Translations under genes and position numbers: made by a program
Notes under the pieces: generated by a model
Database searches by the model: none
Told to the model about the DNA's origin: nothing
The model's input: only the letters and a program-made list of their open reading frames with translations
Shown: one piece after another, positions 1 through 10,979 of the stretch
How the letters are laid out: each line of letters opens with the position of its first letter
How positions within the stretch are numbered: the stretch's first letter is position 1
Origin: Thecaphora thlaspeos
Lineage: Eukaryota > Basidiomycota > Ustilaginomycetes > Urocystidales > Glomosporiaceae
Assembly: GCA_900291925.1 (NCBI GenBank)
Contig: UWYS01000011.1
Coordinates: forward strand, 124,001-188,000
DNA length: 64,000 nucleotides
Direction of reading: 5' to 3'

Positions 1-474
1 CACCGTGGCGGCGGCGGAGGCCAGCGCGGCTTTGCCGGTTCAACCCTTTCGCCGGGGCTCGGTGGAGCGGCTTCCGCCGCTGCGGGTCGAAGAAGCCCCC
101 GCGGCACGACCTCGCCCGTCGGACGGAACGCCAACCTTGCTGGCCTGCCAGGACACGGCAGCGGTGAGGAGGAGGTGGCCGACATCAGCGTTCTCAACGA
201 CGTCTCAGCATGGCTACGCCACCTGCGGCTGCACAAGTACACACCCAACTTTGAGAGCTCCAACTGGCGCGAGATGGTCGTCATGACGGACAAGGACCTC
301 GAGGACAAGGGCGTGGCGGCGCTGGGAGCGCGGCGCAAGATGCTCAAGACGTTTGAGGCGACGAGGCAGAAGTACGGCATCACCATGCCCGGCGGTGAGG
401 CTGGCGACGATGGAGCCAGCAGCAGCGAAAAGAGGGATGCACAGGAGGTGGATGGAGAGCTGGGCGCTAAGTAG
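1..474 (+). CDS. VTS1: VTS1/Smaug-type SAM-domain RNA-binding protein, 3' end
   Basis: Only the C-terminal 157 residues lie in the window; the frame is open from base 1 and the 5' part is off the left edge. A Gly/Arg/Ser-rich stretch leads into a SAM domain (from ISVLNDVSAWLRHLRLHKY to RKMLKTFEATRQKYGI). The DVSAWLRHLRLHKYTPNF and LGARRKMLK segments are the signature of the Vts1/Smaug SAM domain, which binds stem-loop Smaug recognition elements in mRNA and recruits the deadenylation machinery in the cytoplasm. In the family this domain sits at the extreme C terminus, as here, followed by a short Ser/Glu tail. It converges with the dehydrogenase gene downstream. Family identity is strong; the rest of the protein is not visible. 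Confidence 0.88.
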   Translation, partial: HRGGGGGQRGFAGSTLSPGLGGAASAAAGRRSPRGTTSPVGRNANLAGLPGHGSGEEEVADISVLNDVSAWLRHLRLHKYTPNFESSNWREMVVMTDKDLEDKGVAALGARRKMLKTFEATRQKYGITMPGGEAGDDGASSSEKRDAQEVDGELGAK

Positions 475-1157
475 TGTCGAGATCGAACGCCAGATCGAAC
501 GCCAAAGACCGGCGGAGGTCGACAAAGGTCGGCGGAGGACCGTCAAGCCGAAGACGGCCAACCCTCTCTCGCATCCGTCTGTGCGTCCGGACAGCGCTAC
601 TAGTTTATCCTGTGCACGGTACACCATCCAGACCGCTGTAACGTTGCCTATCGAGATCTTCCCGTTTATATTGGTCTTTCTTTCGTTGCCTTGTTTTCTT
701 TTGTCAAGAGAATTTGAACCAGGTCGCACTAACCTTTGCTACTTGAGCTCGCGCTGTATCCAGTGCGTCGCCGGACTTTTCGTACAGCTTGTTTGTGGCG
801 TTGCTAATGACACACTTCTATCGGCGGTAAATACCAATCAACTTTAACCTACTGACGTCGTTGATGAAAGAAATTGTACGCCGCGACGATGACTATGGTT
901 GCGAGGTCGTCACGTTGTATTTTCTCTGTCGCTGTCAAGATGGTACTACCTTTCAAGGTGGACTTCGCCGTTCGTATGTGTTTACATCATTCGATCGGGA
1001 ACAGGGACGCGGGAGATAGCGCGCAAGGTGAAATTCTCACGTTCATGTCGGTATTACAGCAGCATCTACGTATACATGTGTGCAAAGATCAGCAAGCAAG
1101 CAAAGGACTTTCTACCTAATCGATAGGTAGCAATCGCGGGGGAAAGCGCAGGGGCGC
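475..1157. other. Intergenic, two convergent 3' ends
   Basis: About 680 bases between the VTS1 stop and the dehydrogenase stop. It is noticeably less GC-rich than the flanking genes, with no convincing coding potential; presumably both 3' UTRs. Confidence 0.6.
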
Positions 1158-2363
1158 CTACTGCTTCGGCTGCATGGCGAGCCTCCTCTTTTCGTAGAGC
1201 GCCTTGTCCTCTCCCTCCCAGTTGGAACCGTAGCCGTTCTTCATGGCCCTGCTCATCGACTTGGCCGTGACGGTGTTGTCGGTGTCGCCTACGATGGCGA
1301 GCAGACGCCTGAACCAGTCCGGCAGCGCGCGCAGCCAGGGCAGCAGGTTGGCAAAGTGCGGCGTGAGGATGTGCTGGCTCAGGCCAGAGTCGAGCGCATC
1401 GACCACCTGCGTCGCCACCTGCACCGGCTCGAGCACGGGGGTGAAGAAGGGATCCGTATGGTCTTCCATCCCGTCTCCCAGCGCCGTTCGTACCTTTGTG
1501 GGCGCGACGAGCGTGGTGCGGACGCGCGGGGAGTTGTAGCGCGTGCGTAGCTCGATCGAGAGGACCTCGTGGAAGGCGAGGGCGGCGGCTTTGCTGGTGG
1601 CATACTCGCTCATCGAAGGGAGCGAGGCGTAGGCGCCCGACGAAGAGACGGTGACGACGTGTCCGTGGTTGCCGGCGATCAGATCCGGCAGGAACTGCTG
1701 GCACGTCACCCAGTTTGCGAGCGTGTTGACGCGCCAGACGCGCGCGACGCTCGAGAGGTCGACGTCGAGGATCGTGTTGCCGCTCGCGATGCCGGCGCAG
1801 TTGATGAGGACGCCGACCTTCTTGCCCGTCTTTGCGCGGATCTGGCGTGCGGCTTCTGCGACCTGGTCCGGGTTGGAGACATCCGTCTTGAAGTAGAGGA
1901 TCTCTGGCTTGCCCTTTGGCGCGGGGAGGTAGGTGGGAGCGGCCATGTCGAGCACGGCTACCGTAGCACCCTTGCGGTGCGAGAGAAGCTGGACGATCTC
2001 CTTGCCGATACCGGCGGATCCACCGGTGATGACGATGACGTCGCGATCGTAGCGGATGGGGTCACGTGCATACTGGCCGTGGTTGCGCACGTAGCGGTTG
2101 GCGGTGCGGTTGACGGTCTTTGCGAGGGTGAATAGCCATGCGTAACCGATCCACTTGTACTGCGAGAAGAGGAGGGCGCAGATGTGTGGGAGGAGCTGGT
2201 GGGCAGGGAGGAGGGAGAGGGGGAGGTCGTGCGCGTGACGGTCGTAGAGGTAGGTAAGGGCGGGGAGGAGGACGAGGAAGGGCGCGGAAAAGGGGACCCT
2301 GTCGAGGAAGCGGTTGACGACGTCGATGGTGAAGGGCTCGCGGAAGGCGGAGAGGGACGACAT
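1158..2363 (-). CDS. Short-chain dehydrogenase/reductase (SDR16C / retinol dehydrogenase-like), membrane-anchored
   Basis: Single exon, 401 residues. The N terminus (about 25-85) is hydrophobic with one or two membrane segments, as in lipid-droplet/ER SDR16C enzymes. The Rossmann core follows: TGGSAGIG at 113-120 for NAD(P), NCAG at 188-191, catalytic Ser around 240-242, and Y254-x3-K258 in EYATSK. Family members (DHRS3, RDH10, 17-beta-HSD11 relatives) oxidise or reduce retinoids, sterols or long-chain alcohols; the substrate here cannot be read from sequence. The start at 2363 is the first ATG after a stop-free leader and has a TATA-like box 115 bp upstream. It is divergent from the phosphatase gene. 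All catalytic residues are intact. Confidence 0.87.
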   Translation of the reverse strand: MSSLSAFREPFTIDVVNRFLDRVPFSAPFLVLLPALTYLYDRHAHDLPLSLLPAHQLLPHICALLFSQYKWIGYAWLFTLAKTVNRTANRYVRNHGQYARDPIRYDRDVIVITGGSAGIGKEIVQLLSHRKGATVAVLDMAAPTYLPAPKGKPEILYFKTDVSNPDQVAEAARQIRAKTGKKVGVLINCAGIASGNTILDVDLSSVARVWRVNTLANWVTCQQFLPDLIAGNHGHVVTVSSSGAYASLPSMSEYATSKAAALAFHEVLSIELRTRYNSPRVRTTLVAPTKVRTALGDGMEDHTDPFFTPVLEPVQVATQVVDALDSGLSQHILTPHFANLLPWLRALPDWFRRLLAIVGDTDNTVTAKSMSRAMKNGYGSNWEGEDKALYEKRRLAMQPKQ

Positions 2364-2477
2364 TGCGGCGGCGGTGATGCGGGTGTGTGGATGGGTAGCG
2401 GTGCTGAGGGGTTGGTGATTGGCGGAGGAGAGGGGGGAGCGGATGGATGGCGAGGCGGAGGTGGTTACGAGTGGATC

Positions 2478-2483
2478 TTATAG
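2478..2483 (-). promoter_or_regulatory. TATA-like box for the SDR gene
   Basis: Reads TATAAG on the minus strand, 115 bases upstream of the dehydrogenase ATG; the spacing is comparable to the other TATA-like boxes in this window. Confidence 0.4.
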
Positions 2484-2563
2484 GGCAGACGGCCATGGCG
2501 CGGCAGACGCTGCCCTCGCTCGTCGCCGCAAAGAGAAGCAATCGCGGAAGAGACGCAGCGGCA

Positions 2564-2587
2564 GCGGCGGCGGCGGCGGCGGCGGCA
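2564..2587. repeat. (CGG)n microsatellite
   Basis: About eight CGG units in the 5' leader/promoter of the SDR gene. Confidence 0.8.
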
Positions 2588-2976
2588 TGTAGCTCCGCCA
2601 GCACCCGCGCTCAGCTCGACGACAAGGCCAGGCAGAGGCGGGCAGGGTGCGACGAGCGGATCCGCTTTGCGAGCTGAGCAGAGGGCGGCCTGCAGAGTGT
2701 AATTGTGACGTCCCAAATGCAGCTTCGCGCTGACAGCCGCGCGGCTCTCGCTCACTCGTTTGCCTGCCCTGCATCCTCCAAGCGCTGCTGCTGCTTGACA
2801 GGCGCGCCTAGAGTCAGCTCTGCGTGAAAGCTTGCGTGCACCCCTCCGGCCTCGGATCACAACTCTCGTCCGATACCCCACGCCCGCACCTCCGATGGCC
2901 GAGATTTGTCTCCGCTGCCGGCGACCCCGCACGCACCCAGTTATGTAGCGGCAGCGCATACCGCAAAACGACACAC

Positions 2977-3006
2977 CCACCACCACCACCACCACCACCA
3001 CCACCA
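2977..3006. repeat. (CCA)n microsatellite
   Basis: About ten CCA/ACC units between the divergent SDR and phosphatase genes. Confidence 0.85.
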
Positions 3007-3123
3007 TCGCAACCATCGCAGCCACGCCGCGACCACAGAGCAGCACCAGCAGCAACATCACCAACGTGCAACGCCAGACTAGCAAACATTGCCTCAATCT
3101 ACACCCCTCCCCCGGCAAGCCAA

Positions 3124-3207
3124 ATGCTGACGCTATCCACCTTCAGTCTCGGTTTCTTTGTCTCGATCGTCCTCATCTCGACCCTCATCACCCTTCTCGA
3201 GTGGTAG
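3124..3207 (+). CDS. 27-codon hydrophobic ORF (upstream ORF or micro-protein)
   Basis: Encodes MLTLSTFSLGFF followed by more aliphatic residues and a final LLEW: a single predicted membrane helix with almost no soluble part. It ends 131 bases before the ATG of the histidine-phosphatase gene, so it could be a regulatory upstream ORF in that mRNA. I do not recognise it as a known micro-protein (it does not look like Ost4). It may also be chance; the surrounding leader is pyrimidine-rich, which favours hydrophobic codons. Confidence 0.25.
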   Translation: MLTLSTFSLGFFVSIVLISTLITLLEW

Positions 3208-3338
3208 ACTGAGCGGGCTCTCTCCTTCTGTCCCCTCTCCTGCTCTACAGCTCTCTTTCCAATCGCTCCTTTGCCACTATTCTCACTCCGCTCTCCACGC
3301 ACCACGCTTCAACCGCGTCCGCAACCGCATCGCCCGAC

Positions 3339-4463
3339 ATGCCCTCCTCCACCCCTCCCCCTGCACCACGCAGCCTCCGCATCCTCCTGGTCCGACACGG
3401 CGAAACGCACGAGAACGTCTCCAAGATCATCCAGGGTCAACTCGACACATCTCTCAACCCATTCGGTCATCTCCAAGCCTCGACCACCGGTCTCCACCTC
3501 TCGCACACTCGCATCCATCGCGCCATCTCTTCTCCGCTCAAACGCGCATTCGACACCGCCAACGCCATCGTATCGCAACAACCACCCCTCTCCTCCGGTG
3601 TTAAGCTCAAACTCGAAACGGATGATCGTCTGATGGAGAGGGGTTTCGGCGTGTTGGAGGGGAAAGTCTACCACGGTCCACGAGACAAGTCCGAATCGAC
3701 GGACGGTATTGAAAAGATGCACAGTTTGACGGAGCGGTTGGCGGGATTGTGGAACGATCTCGTCAGCCTACCTTCCCATGACTCCTCCTCCTCACAGGAA
3801 GGGAAGGAACAACGAACGGTACTGTTGGTATCGCACGGAGCCGCGATTTCTGCATTGCTTAACAAAGTCCTCGTTCCCGGCCAATACGTAACCGTTTCAC
3901 CAGGCGTAGAGCCATCTCGCCTGTGGAATTGTAGCATCACCGAGATCCTCTTCCCCACCGTACCGGATCGACGTCCCATCATCGACAAGTCATCCGGAGA
4001 CGTATCTCGTAAGACGAAATGGACCATTCGACCATCGCACCTAAACGTTCAAGGCATTCAATATCTACGCGAGTACGAGACGTTACGACGTCTTCTTTCC
4101 GAACGAGAAGCCAACCTCTCCACTCGATCCTCTTCCGATTCGAGCATGGAGATATCGATACAATCTTTGCGTAACAACGTGGAAGATACAGAACGAACGT
4201 GGATCAAAGATCCAAAGATCAAGATCAAATTGCAGAATGACCTATTGATAGGTCCGGATGGAGAGACGATAGAGAATGATATAGGTTTCGGAAAGGGTAT
4301 AGGCTGTATCGTAAGATGGTCCGATATAGGCCATCTACAGGCGATCAAGAAGGTGCAGGACAAGGTGCAGGACCTAGAGAAGAGTGTCGTCGATGTCGTC
4401 GATAAGGGCAGGGAGAAGGAAGCGGATGTCAACGTAGATGAGTTGGTGGGAGACGGAAAGTAG
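3339..4463 (+). CDS. Histidine phosphatase superfamily protein (phosphoglycerate mutase-like)
   Basis: Single exon, 374 residues. Catalytic RHG motif at 19-21 in LLVRHGETHEN, acid/base Glu near 100 in MERGFGVLEG, and the second histidine at 166 in LLVSHGAA, so the branch-1 active site is complete. The SSPLKRAFDTA segment is also typical. The length exceeds a plain ~230-residue phosphatase by a C-terminal extension (about 240-374) with Ser/Glu-rich sequence. The core resembles TIGAR/fructose-2,6-bisphosphatase-like and cofactor-dependent mutase-like fungal phosphatases; the substrate is unknown. The second half uses more A/T-ending codons than its neighbours. The start is the ATG directly before the first conserved strand. 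Confidence 0.82.
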   Translation: MPSSTPPPAPRSLRILLVRHGETHENVSKIIQGQLDTSLNPFGHLQASTTGLHLSHTRIHRAISSPLKRAFDTANAIVSQQPPLSSGVKLKLETDDRLMERGFGVLEGKVYHGPRDKSESTDGIEKMHSLTERLAGLWNDLVSLPSHDSSSSQEGKEQRTVLLVSHGAAISALLNKVLVPGQYVTVSPGVEPSRLWNCSITEILFPTVPDRRPIIDKSSGDVSRKTKWTIRPSHLNVQGIQYLREYETLRRLLSEREANLSTRSSSDSSMEISIQSLRNNVEDTERTWIKDPKIKIKLQNDLLIGPDGETIENDIGFGKGIGCIVRWSDIGHLQAIKKVQDKVQDLEKSVVDVVDKGREKEADVNVDELVGDGK

Positions 4464-4679
4464 GGTAGCGTCGTGTCGTCTTTCGATGAATCCCCATGCT
4501 GTCCAACAGAGTAACGCACAGACGATCCCACTGATGCGGGGCACGAGCGCAAGGATCGAGCCACACTGCCCCTGACAGGGACGGGGAAAAGGGACGACGG
4601 ACGGCGTGATGATGATAAAGGACGATGAGACAGGTATGTGTTCAGACTACAACCTCAACCCCAGCACGCCGCCCACCGA

Positions 4680-7600
4680 TCATCGCTTGCCTGCCTTTAT
4701 CTTGTTCTTTGCCTTGCTCGCCGTCGACGTAGGACGTCCAACCACGACCGAAACGCTCTCGGATATGCTGCCGGGGACCGTCGGCGACGGCGTGGATGTG
4801 TGCGTCTCCTTGCCGCCCTCGCACAGCTGTCCCGACACTTCATTCGGCATGACTCCGCTACCACCGCCGCTGCCGCCGCTGTCGCCACTGCTGCTGCTGT
4901 CCATCTCACTGTTCAGCGTATCGGACCTCGTGGATGGGGCCGGACTCTCGCCTCGCTTGACAGCCTGCTGCTGCTGCTGCGTTTGCTCAATCACTGCCGT
5001 AGCACGAAGGCTCGATCTTCCCGACGAGGCCGGTCCGCTTCCGCGCACGTTGTAGACCAGTGCTGTCGCCGTGACATCTGAGCAGGGACTCTGCGCTCGC
5101 GCCGTCAGTGCCGCCACCGAAGCACGATTGCACATGCCGCCGCCGTCGAGCTCGTCATCTTCGTCGAACCCTCCTAGTATGAAGTCATCCGCCGCCGCGC
5201 CCACCACACTCTCCTTAGGTGCCCCCTCGATCGCGGTCGGGTAGCCGCCACACCTCTCGTTTCCTCCCTTTCCGCCACCTTCGATCATGTCTCTGTCGGC
5301 CACCGGGTCCCAACCCAACGCTTCGTCGTCGTCTTCGTTTTCGCTGTTGCTGCCCGCCCTGGCCTCGGAGCAGTACGCCTCCATTTTGCTCGTCTCTTTT
5401 GGACCGGGTCGCGAGCCAGGGCTGAAATCCGTAGGTGGCGTCTCCGCCGAGCTCGGCTGCGATCCCCGCCCGGATCTGGATTCGGGGACAAGGTGCGAGG
5501 TCATCGACGTTGCCAATCCGCGGTCGAGACGGCTGCGCAGATCGGAGAACAGGTCGACCTCGCCGTCTTCCTCGTCGAACGAGAGTGCAATAGTGCGCTG
5601 CTCCGCCTCGCGATGATTCGGTACACTGGTGCCGACAGCCACCGCCCCGCCGCCGCTGGTCCGCTTGCGGGCCATCTCGACCCCTCGGCTGAGCTCGCGC
5701 CCGGCGCGATAGATGCCCGTGCCGATGCCGCCAGCCACGGTGCGGATCGGGATGCTCCTGCTGGACCAACTGGCCGTCTTTGCGCGCTGACCTTGCGGGA
5801 AGCTGGGGATGCGCGACGACGGCGAGAGCGCGCCAAGGCCGATGTCGTCGAGGTTGAGGTCGTCAAAGGCGCCGGCGAGGCGGTCGCTGTAGAGCGCGTC
5901 GGCGCCGGGCAAATCGATCACGGTGGCCACCTCCCTCACCGCGATCGAGACCGACGGCTTTCGGTGGAGCGTGAGGAAGGCGATGTGTTCGTCGTCTCGG
6001 GCAGCGTCGAAGACGCGGAAGAAGCACTGCCTCGACAGGTAGATCGAGGCTGGGAGCACCCGCGGCGACTGGCTATACGTCTCGATCTCGGTATTGGCGA
6101 TCGAGCCTCCGTGGGACGAGGTCATGTGGCCGAAATCGCCGACACCGCCACCGCCGCGTCGCCTCGAGGCATATACTGCAGGGGTGCTGAGGATTACGGG
6201 CAAGTCGCCACCCTTTGGCCGCGAGACTGGCGCCAGGCCGCTCCACGCCGCGATTCGGTGGCACTCGCTGGAGAGGCGCGGGCCCGAGCTCCCAACGGGA
6301 ATCAGGCCACCACCCGCCTTACGCATCATCTGCGTCAGGCCCGACGTCGTGCTGCTGCTCCCGGCGCTGCTGCTGATAGCCGAGGAGCTTGTGGCGGCCG
6401 CCGCCGCGCCATCGGCCTGCCTGCTACCGGCCGTCTTGGGCCGGTCGACCGCCTGCGCCTCGCCGCCGCGGCGTGTGGTCGATGTGAACTCGGCCTTGTG
6501 CAGGCTAACGGTGGCGCTCTTCGGGTCAAACGTGAGGATGTTGAGCGTGGCGGAGCGAGGCGAGCTGGTGCGCGCCGCGAAGAGCGTACCGTCGGCACGC
6601 TGAGCGACGCCTTGCATGAGGAAGACGGGGGCGGCCGAGGCCGCCTGCGCTGCTGCGAGCGACTCGGCGACTCCGCCGTCCGCCTCTTCTGACGAGGCGT
6701 TGTGCGAACGCGACGGACGCCCGTGCCCGCTCTCTTGCCTTTGAGTTGCCTCGTCGGCCTGCATAGCTGGACGCGCGGTGCGAGCGAGGCTGCTGACCGT
6801 AACGCTGAGCGGAGGGATTGAGTTGGTGTTGCGAATTTTGCCGGCGACGTGGTTGCAGATCGAAGCCGCTCCGCCAAACGGGTTGAGCGCATACGTGTGC
6901 ACGGTGCCTGTCCGCGTGCCGACGGCGACCCACTGCGCGTCCGAGCTCCACTGGGCTGACACGACTTCGGCGCTGGTGACGCCCCGCAGTAGCTGAGAAT
7001 GCGGCGAAGGGACCAGGCAGAGGGGTCAGAAGGACGTCCGTCAGCCCGGCGAGATCCCCTCTTTTCTTGCCGTCCGTGAGTACGACCCAGACCCGGCTTC
7101 GACTCACCTTGTACCTGTGCAGCAGTGGCGACGGGGACTCCTTGCCGTCGCGTCCCGCGCCAAACAAGCCGGTCGCTTGCAGCTCGAAGACGTGGAACGC
7201 GTGTCCGAGAGAGTCGGCCGTGAGGCAGAGCTGGCCGCTAGGGCTCAGCGCGATGTGGGCCACAGGTTGGCTCGAGGGGACGAAGGTCGAGAGTGTACGC
7301 ATCGACGAGCCAATATCGACGATTCGGACTGCCGAGGATATCGTCGGCTGCGAGTCGCGGTCGCGGTCGCGATCGACATGCATGTGCACAGAGGAACGCT
7401 TCGAGCTCACGCCATCGTATACCGGCCCAAGCCTCGGGGAGTTGGAGACCGACGAGGCCGACCGCTGCGAAAGGTGGCTCGAAATGGGCGCGGAGCGCGA
7501 AAGGATCCCTGCCGGTCCCAGGCCTGGGCTCTGGCTTTGGCTGTGGCCATGGCCGTGGCCCGGTGCCGCGCCGTGCGCCGCGATAGGCGAGCTTAGCGAG

Positions 7601-8991
7601 GCGCCGGCCAGGTACAAGCTGCCCCACTCGCCCAGCGTCCGCATCCCGCTCAGGACGTTGCCGCTTACGCGGCGTGCGACGTCGCCCACCTGCGCCGACG
7701 TCTCCAGCATCTGCTCGCGCACGTCGCCGACGCCGAGCAGCACCTGGCCCTGGGTGTGGGAGCGCGAGCGGCCGCCATCGCGTGTCAGGCCCGAGGCGGC
7801 GCCGCCGCTGGACCTTCCAGCCGCACCCTGCGACCCTATGGGGGTCGAAACGGCCGTCGCGGACCTGCGCGTGTCGGCGATGACGTCGGAGACCTGGGAC
7901 ACCCTGGTGGTCGCATAGGCCAGTAAGCGGCCGGAGAGGCTTATCGGGGCTGTTGCAGCCGGGTGCGGCGACGCCGCGACGTCGGCGAGCACCTCGGCGG
8001 CGTATTGTAAGCCGTCGGTCCGCAGCACGTGGATCGAACCCGGGCCCGAGAGGGCGATGCAGGTAAAGCGCTCGTTGCACTGCAGGTCACACCGGTCGAC
8101 GCCGGCGGCCGCAAACGCATCGTCGGGCCCGCTGAGCCGGGTCCGGTGCAAGACGGTGTGCGTCTCGAGCGAGTAGGCTAGCACCTCGAGCGGCGCATCG
8201 ACGACGAGGATCAACTCTGCGCGCGCAGAGGGGCGGCAGCAGGCCGCCAGGACGCGCGGCGGCGGGCGGACGTAGCGGTACTGGTGGTCCTGGAACGCGG
8301 TCGAGGCGACGCCGGCGACCTCCTTCATGTCATCGCCGTCGACCTGAAGCATCTGGAATGTGCCGGACGCGTAGGCGCTGATCAGCACGGGCGTCGGCCG
8401 GGGTCCTCCGACACACAGGCGGTCCCAGCGGCTCCACTCGACCTTGTCCACCGGGTCGGCTCGTCGTCCGATCAGCCCATCGTCGGTGGCCTCGGAGGCT
8501 AGATCGCCGGCGTTCTCGAAGGCATCGTAGACTGGCGAGATGGCGCTGTCGCGCCGGGCCGCCATCTCTGTCAGTCCCGCATTGGCAGCCGTGTCGGGCG
8601 AGCCGGAGGCGGGTGGAACGCCGGTCGAGACCGCCTTGAGCGAGTTCCAGCCGCGATTGGCCTGGGCCGTCAGGGCGCCGAGGGTGGTAGCGACCGAGTA
8701 GAGGCGACTGACGCTCCGCGCGACGGTAGGCGAAATGACACGCTGGTCTTCGACACTGTGGAGGTCGCGGTGGAGATTGCGACCAAGGGTCTGGCTCTGG
8801 CTTTGGCTTTGCACGGGATGCGCGTGCTCGGGGAGGATGTTATCATGATCCTCTATAGCGATGGCTGTCGACGTTGCCGCTGATGCCATGCTAGGCGTTG
8901 CGGGCTGCAGCTTTGGTGTCCGTGATTGTTCTTGGGGAGAGGCATCGTTGGCGGCGGCAGCGGTGTTGGCTTTCCGGCTCATTGAGCACAC
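4680..8991 (-). CDS. BCAS3-like WD40 protein (autophagy/phagophore-associated family)
   Basis: Two exons: 8991-7108 and 6992-4680, with a 115-bp GT-AG intron (6993-7107) in phase 0; 1398 residues. The first exon has a Ser-rich start, a beta-propeller region (strands such as RPTPVLISAYASGTFQMLQV and FTCIALSGPGSIHVLRTDGL), long disordered insertions, then VRIVDIGSSMRTLSTFVPSS and PVAHIALSPSGQLCLTADSLG. The second exon continues with VVSAQWSSDAQWVAVGTRTG and HTYALNPFGG, the hallmark region of BCAS3-type propellers, then a long Ser/Gly/Asp-Glu tail. BCAS3 proteins pair with PHAF1 at the phagophore in animals and amoebae; the fungal role is inferred. It ends Lys-rich. The minus strand is clearly coding; the long plus-strand ORFs opposite are shadows. 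Confidence 0.8.
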
Positions 8992-9148
8992 TGGCTAGAC
9001 GTGGATGTGGAAAGGTGAAGCTGACGATAGACTGCCGGCTGGGCTCGTAGACGGACGAGGGCGACAGAGGCTGCTGCAAGGCGACGATGAGGGCCAGGCT
9101 GCGCGTGCGAATGAAGACTGAATGGAAGGCCTAGATGGGGTCTGGAAG

Positions 9149-9156
9149 GTATATAA
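9149..9156 (-). promoter_or_regulatory. TATA-like box for the BCAS3-like gene
   Basis: TTATATAC on the minus strand about 160 bases upstream of the predicted ATG. Confidence 0.45.
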
Positions 9157-10180
9157 GCGGCGGTAGGTTACGGCTGTCGAGTGGGCGGGGCTGCGAGGCT
9201 ATCGAGTCGAGACGGCGGGCCGAGAGAGAAGCGAGGAAGAGTGGCGAGCTGCGCTCGATGTAATGTCTAGATAAAGCGTTATGGAACGGAAGGTGTCGAG
9301 AAGAGAGGCGAAGCTGACGCTTTGGCGGCGCAGATAAGCTTCGGCGAGGAGGTTGTCGCCCTTGCCGTCGTTGTTGAAGCGACACGGGATCAACGGTGCG
9401 AGCCTAGAGCGGCTGCGATAGGATTGTGGACGATGTCTCGATGTGGTAGAAGAGGCTGGAGGAGCCACAGGGCGAGCAAGCGCGCGGGCGAGTAAGCGTG
9501 GTGGTGGATAAGATGTGGGCGGTGTTGATGGTTTGCGGTGCTGCGCGAGGAGGGAGACGGCCGGAGAGGGAGCGTGGGGATGGTGGGTAGAGATACACAG
9601 GGGGTAGGAATGAAATGAGAGCGGGGCGCGGTATCTGCGAGTTGTTCGCGGGAGGGCCGGCTGTTATGTACGATGGTCGGTGTGTGATAGCGTTATGGAC
9701 ACGACGAGAGGCGAGGCGCAACGATTCGAGACGAGTGGTAGGCAAGGTGCAAAGTAGGAGGCTGGCTGAATACCGTTGTGTGTGCGTGTTTGTGGTGTGT
9801 TGTGTAAAGTAGAGCTGTTGGCGTTGCTGTTGAGAGAGGTTGTGGTGATGGAGCGGATGGGTGAGGACGGACTGAGGGGTCGGCCAGGGTGGCCGCCCGT
9901 AGCGTAGCGCCTACGCAGGGTCCAGGCCGTTGGGTGGGAGCGCGCCGGCTGGGCCCGCCGCCCGCGCCCACCTCGCCCTTACCTCGCAGGTGGGCATGGG
10001 ACTGCCGGCTGGTGCGGCGCCAGGGCCGGGCAGCGCATGCACCAAGTGTGACTTGTGTGGCAGCCAGCGCGTGCGGCGAGTCATCACGCTCACCGACGCT
10101 GCCGCCCTCCACATCGTCGTCCGGGGGCGCCGCCGTGCAGGCCAGATGAGAGCCGCGCGTCGGTAAGGGACGCGCAGCAA

Positions 10181-10208
10181 GCCGCCGCCGCCGCCGCCGC
10201 CGCCGCCA
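10181..10208. repeat. (GCC)n microsatellite
   Basis: About nine GCC units in the intergenic region; also open as poly-Ala in a shadow frame. Confidence 0.85.
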
Positions 10209-10979
10209 CACGCACATCAGCCTCACCCTGCTCTGCCGCCACATCACGCACTCACGACTTGACGCTTGTGCGTGGCCGACCAAAGGCAAGCCATAGCCGC
10301 GGCGGACGGCGGCGTCGCGACAGGCGCAGCCACAAGCCGTCCAGCGCCGCCAGGTTGTGAGGCCAGCCAGTGTAGCGCCCGCCAGGTACCAGATAAGGGA
10401 TAGTTAGCTGGTGAGGCCGTAAGCGTCGTTGCTGCCATCTAAGTTATCTGGCTTCATCGCACCCTTTCCGATCTTGATTCTCTTGACTGCATCGCATGCC
10501 ATGCCGTGAACGCTGGTGACGCTGAGATGCTGCTTTCCCTGTCGCTTCCCTCCGCCAAACGCTGAAAGGTGGAGGCTGGAAAAAGAAAAAAGACCCGACC
10601 AGAGAGAGTGTCCTCGGCCTCGACCGGCTCGACCTCCCAGCTTCTTGCCACCGCTTCACGCGCCTTGACCTTCTCTCCTGCGTGGGCTCTCCTACCGTGT
10701 CACGCCGACACCTTCGCCGACAGCTGTGCTTTCCAACACAGAAGACGGGATCGTCTTCGTCTCGACTCGACGACGAGTCGTCGATTGCAGCGTCTCCTCG
10801 GAGCCCGGCTGCCCCTTTCCTGCGGCCAAGGCGACCTCTGCCCACGACCTCGACCAACCGAGCCCGCACCGGCTCGACGCGGCCCTCGATAGCTCCATAC
10901 GCTCGTTTCCATCCCCTTCCCAGCACGCTCGTCCCTCCATACCGCCGCGCGGGCCACGCACAGACGCCGCCTTGCTACG

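Larger units (their letters stand above)
2364..3338. promoter_or_regulatory. Divergent promoter region between dehydrogenase and phosphatase genes
   Basis: Roughly 975 bases separating two divergent start codons. It contains a CGG repeat, a CCA repeat, a TATA-like box for the minus-strand gene and a 27-codon hydrophobic ORF near the plus-strand gene. No larger gene was recognised. Confidence 0.5.
8992..10979. promoter_or_regulatory. Large divergent intergenic region (BCAS3-like / AN1 gene)
   Basis: About 2 kb between divergent starts. It holds a TATA-like box for the minus-strand gene and a GCC repeat. Open frames here are high-GC, low-complexity and show no recognisable domain; I see no gene. 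Confidence 0.5.

Noticed and set aside
5493..6692. 399-codon ORF on the plus strand opposite the BCAS3-like gene
   Set aside because: Arg/Ala-rich composition typical of a shadow frame in GC-rich DNA, with no motif.
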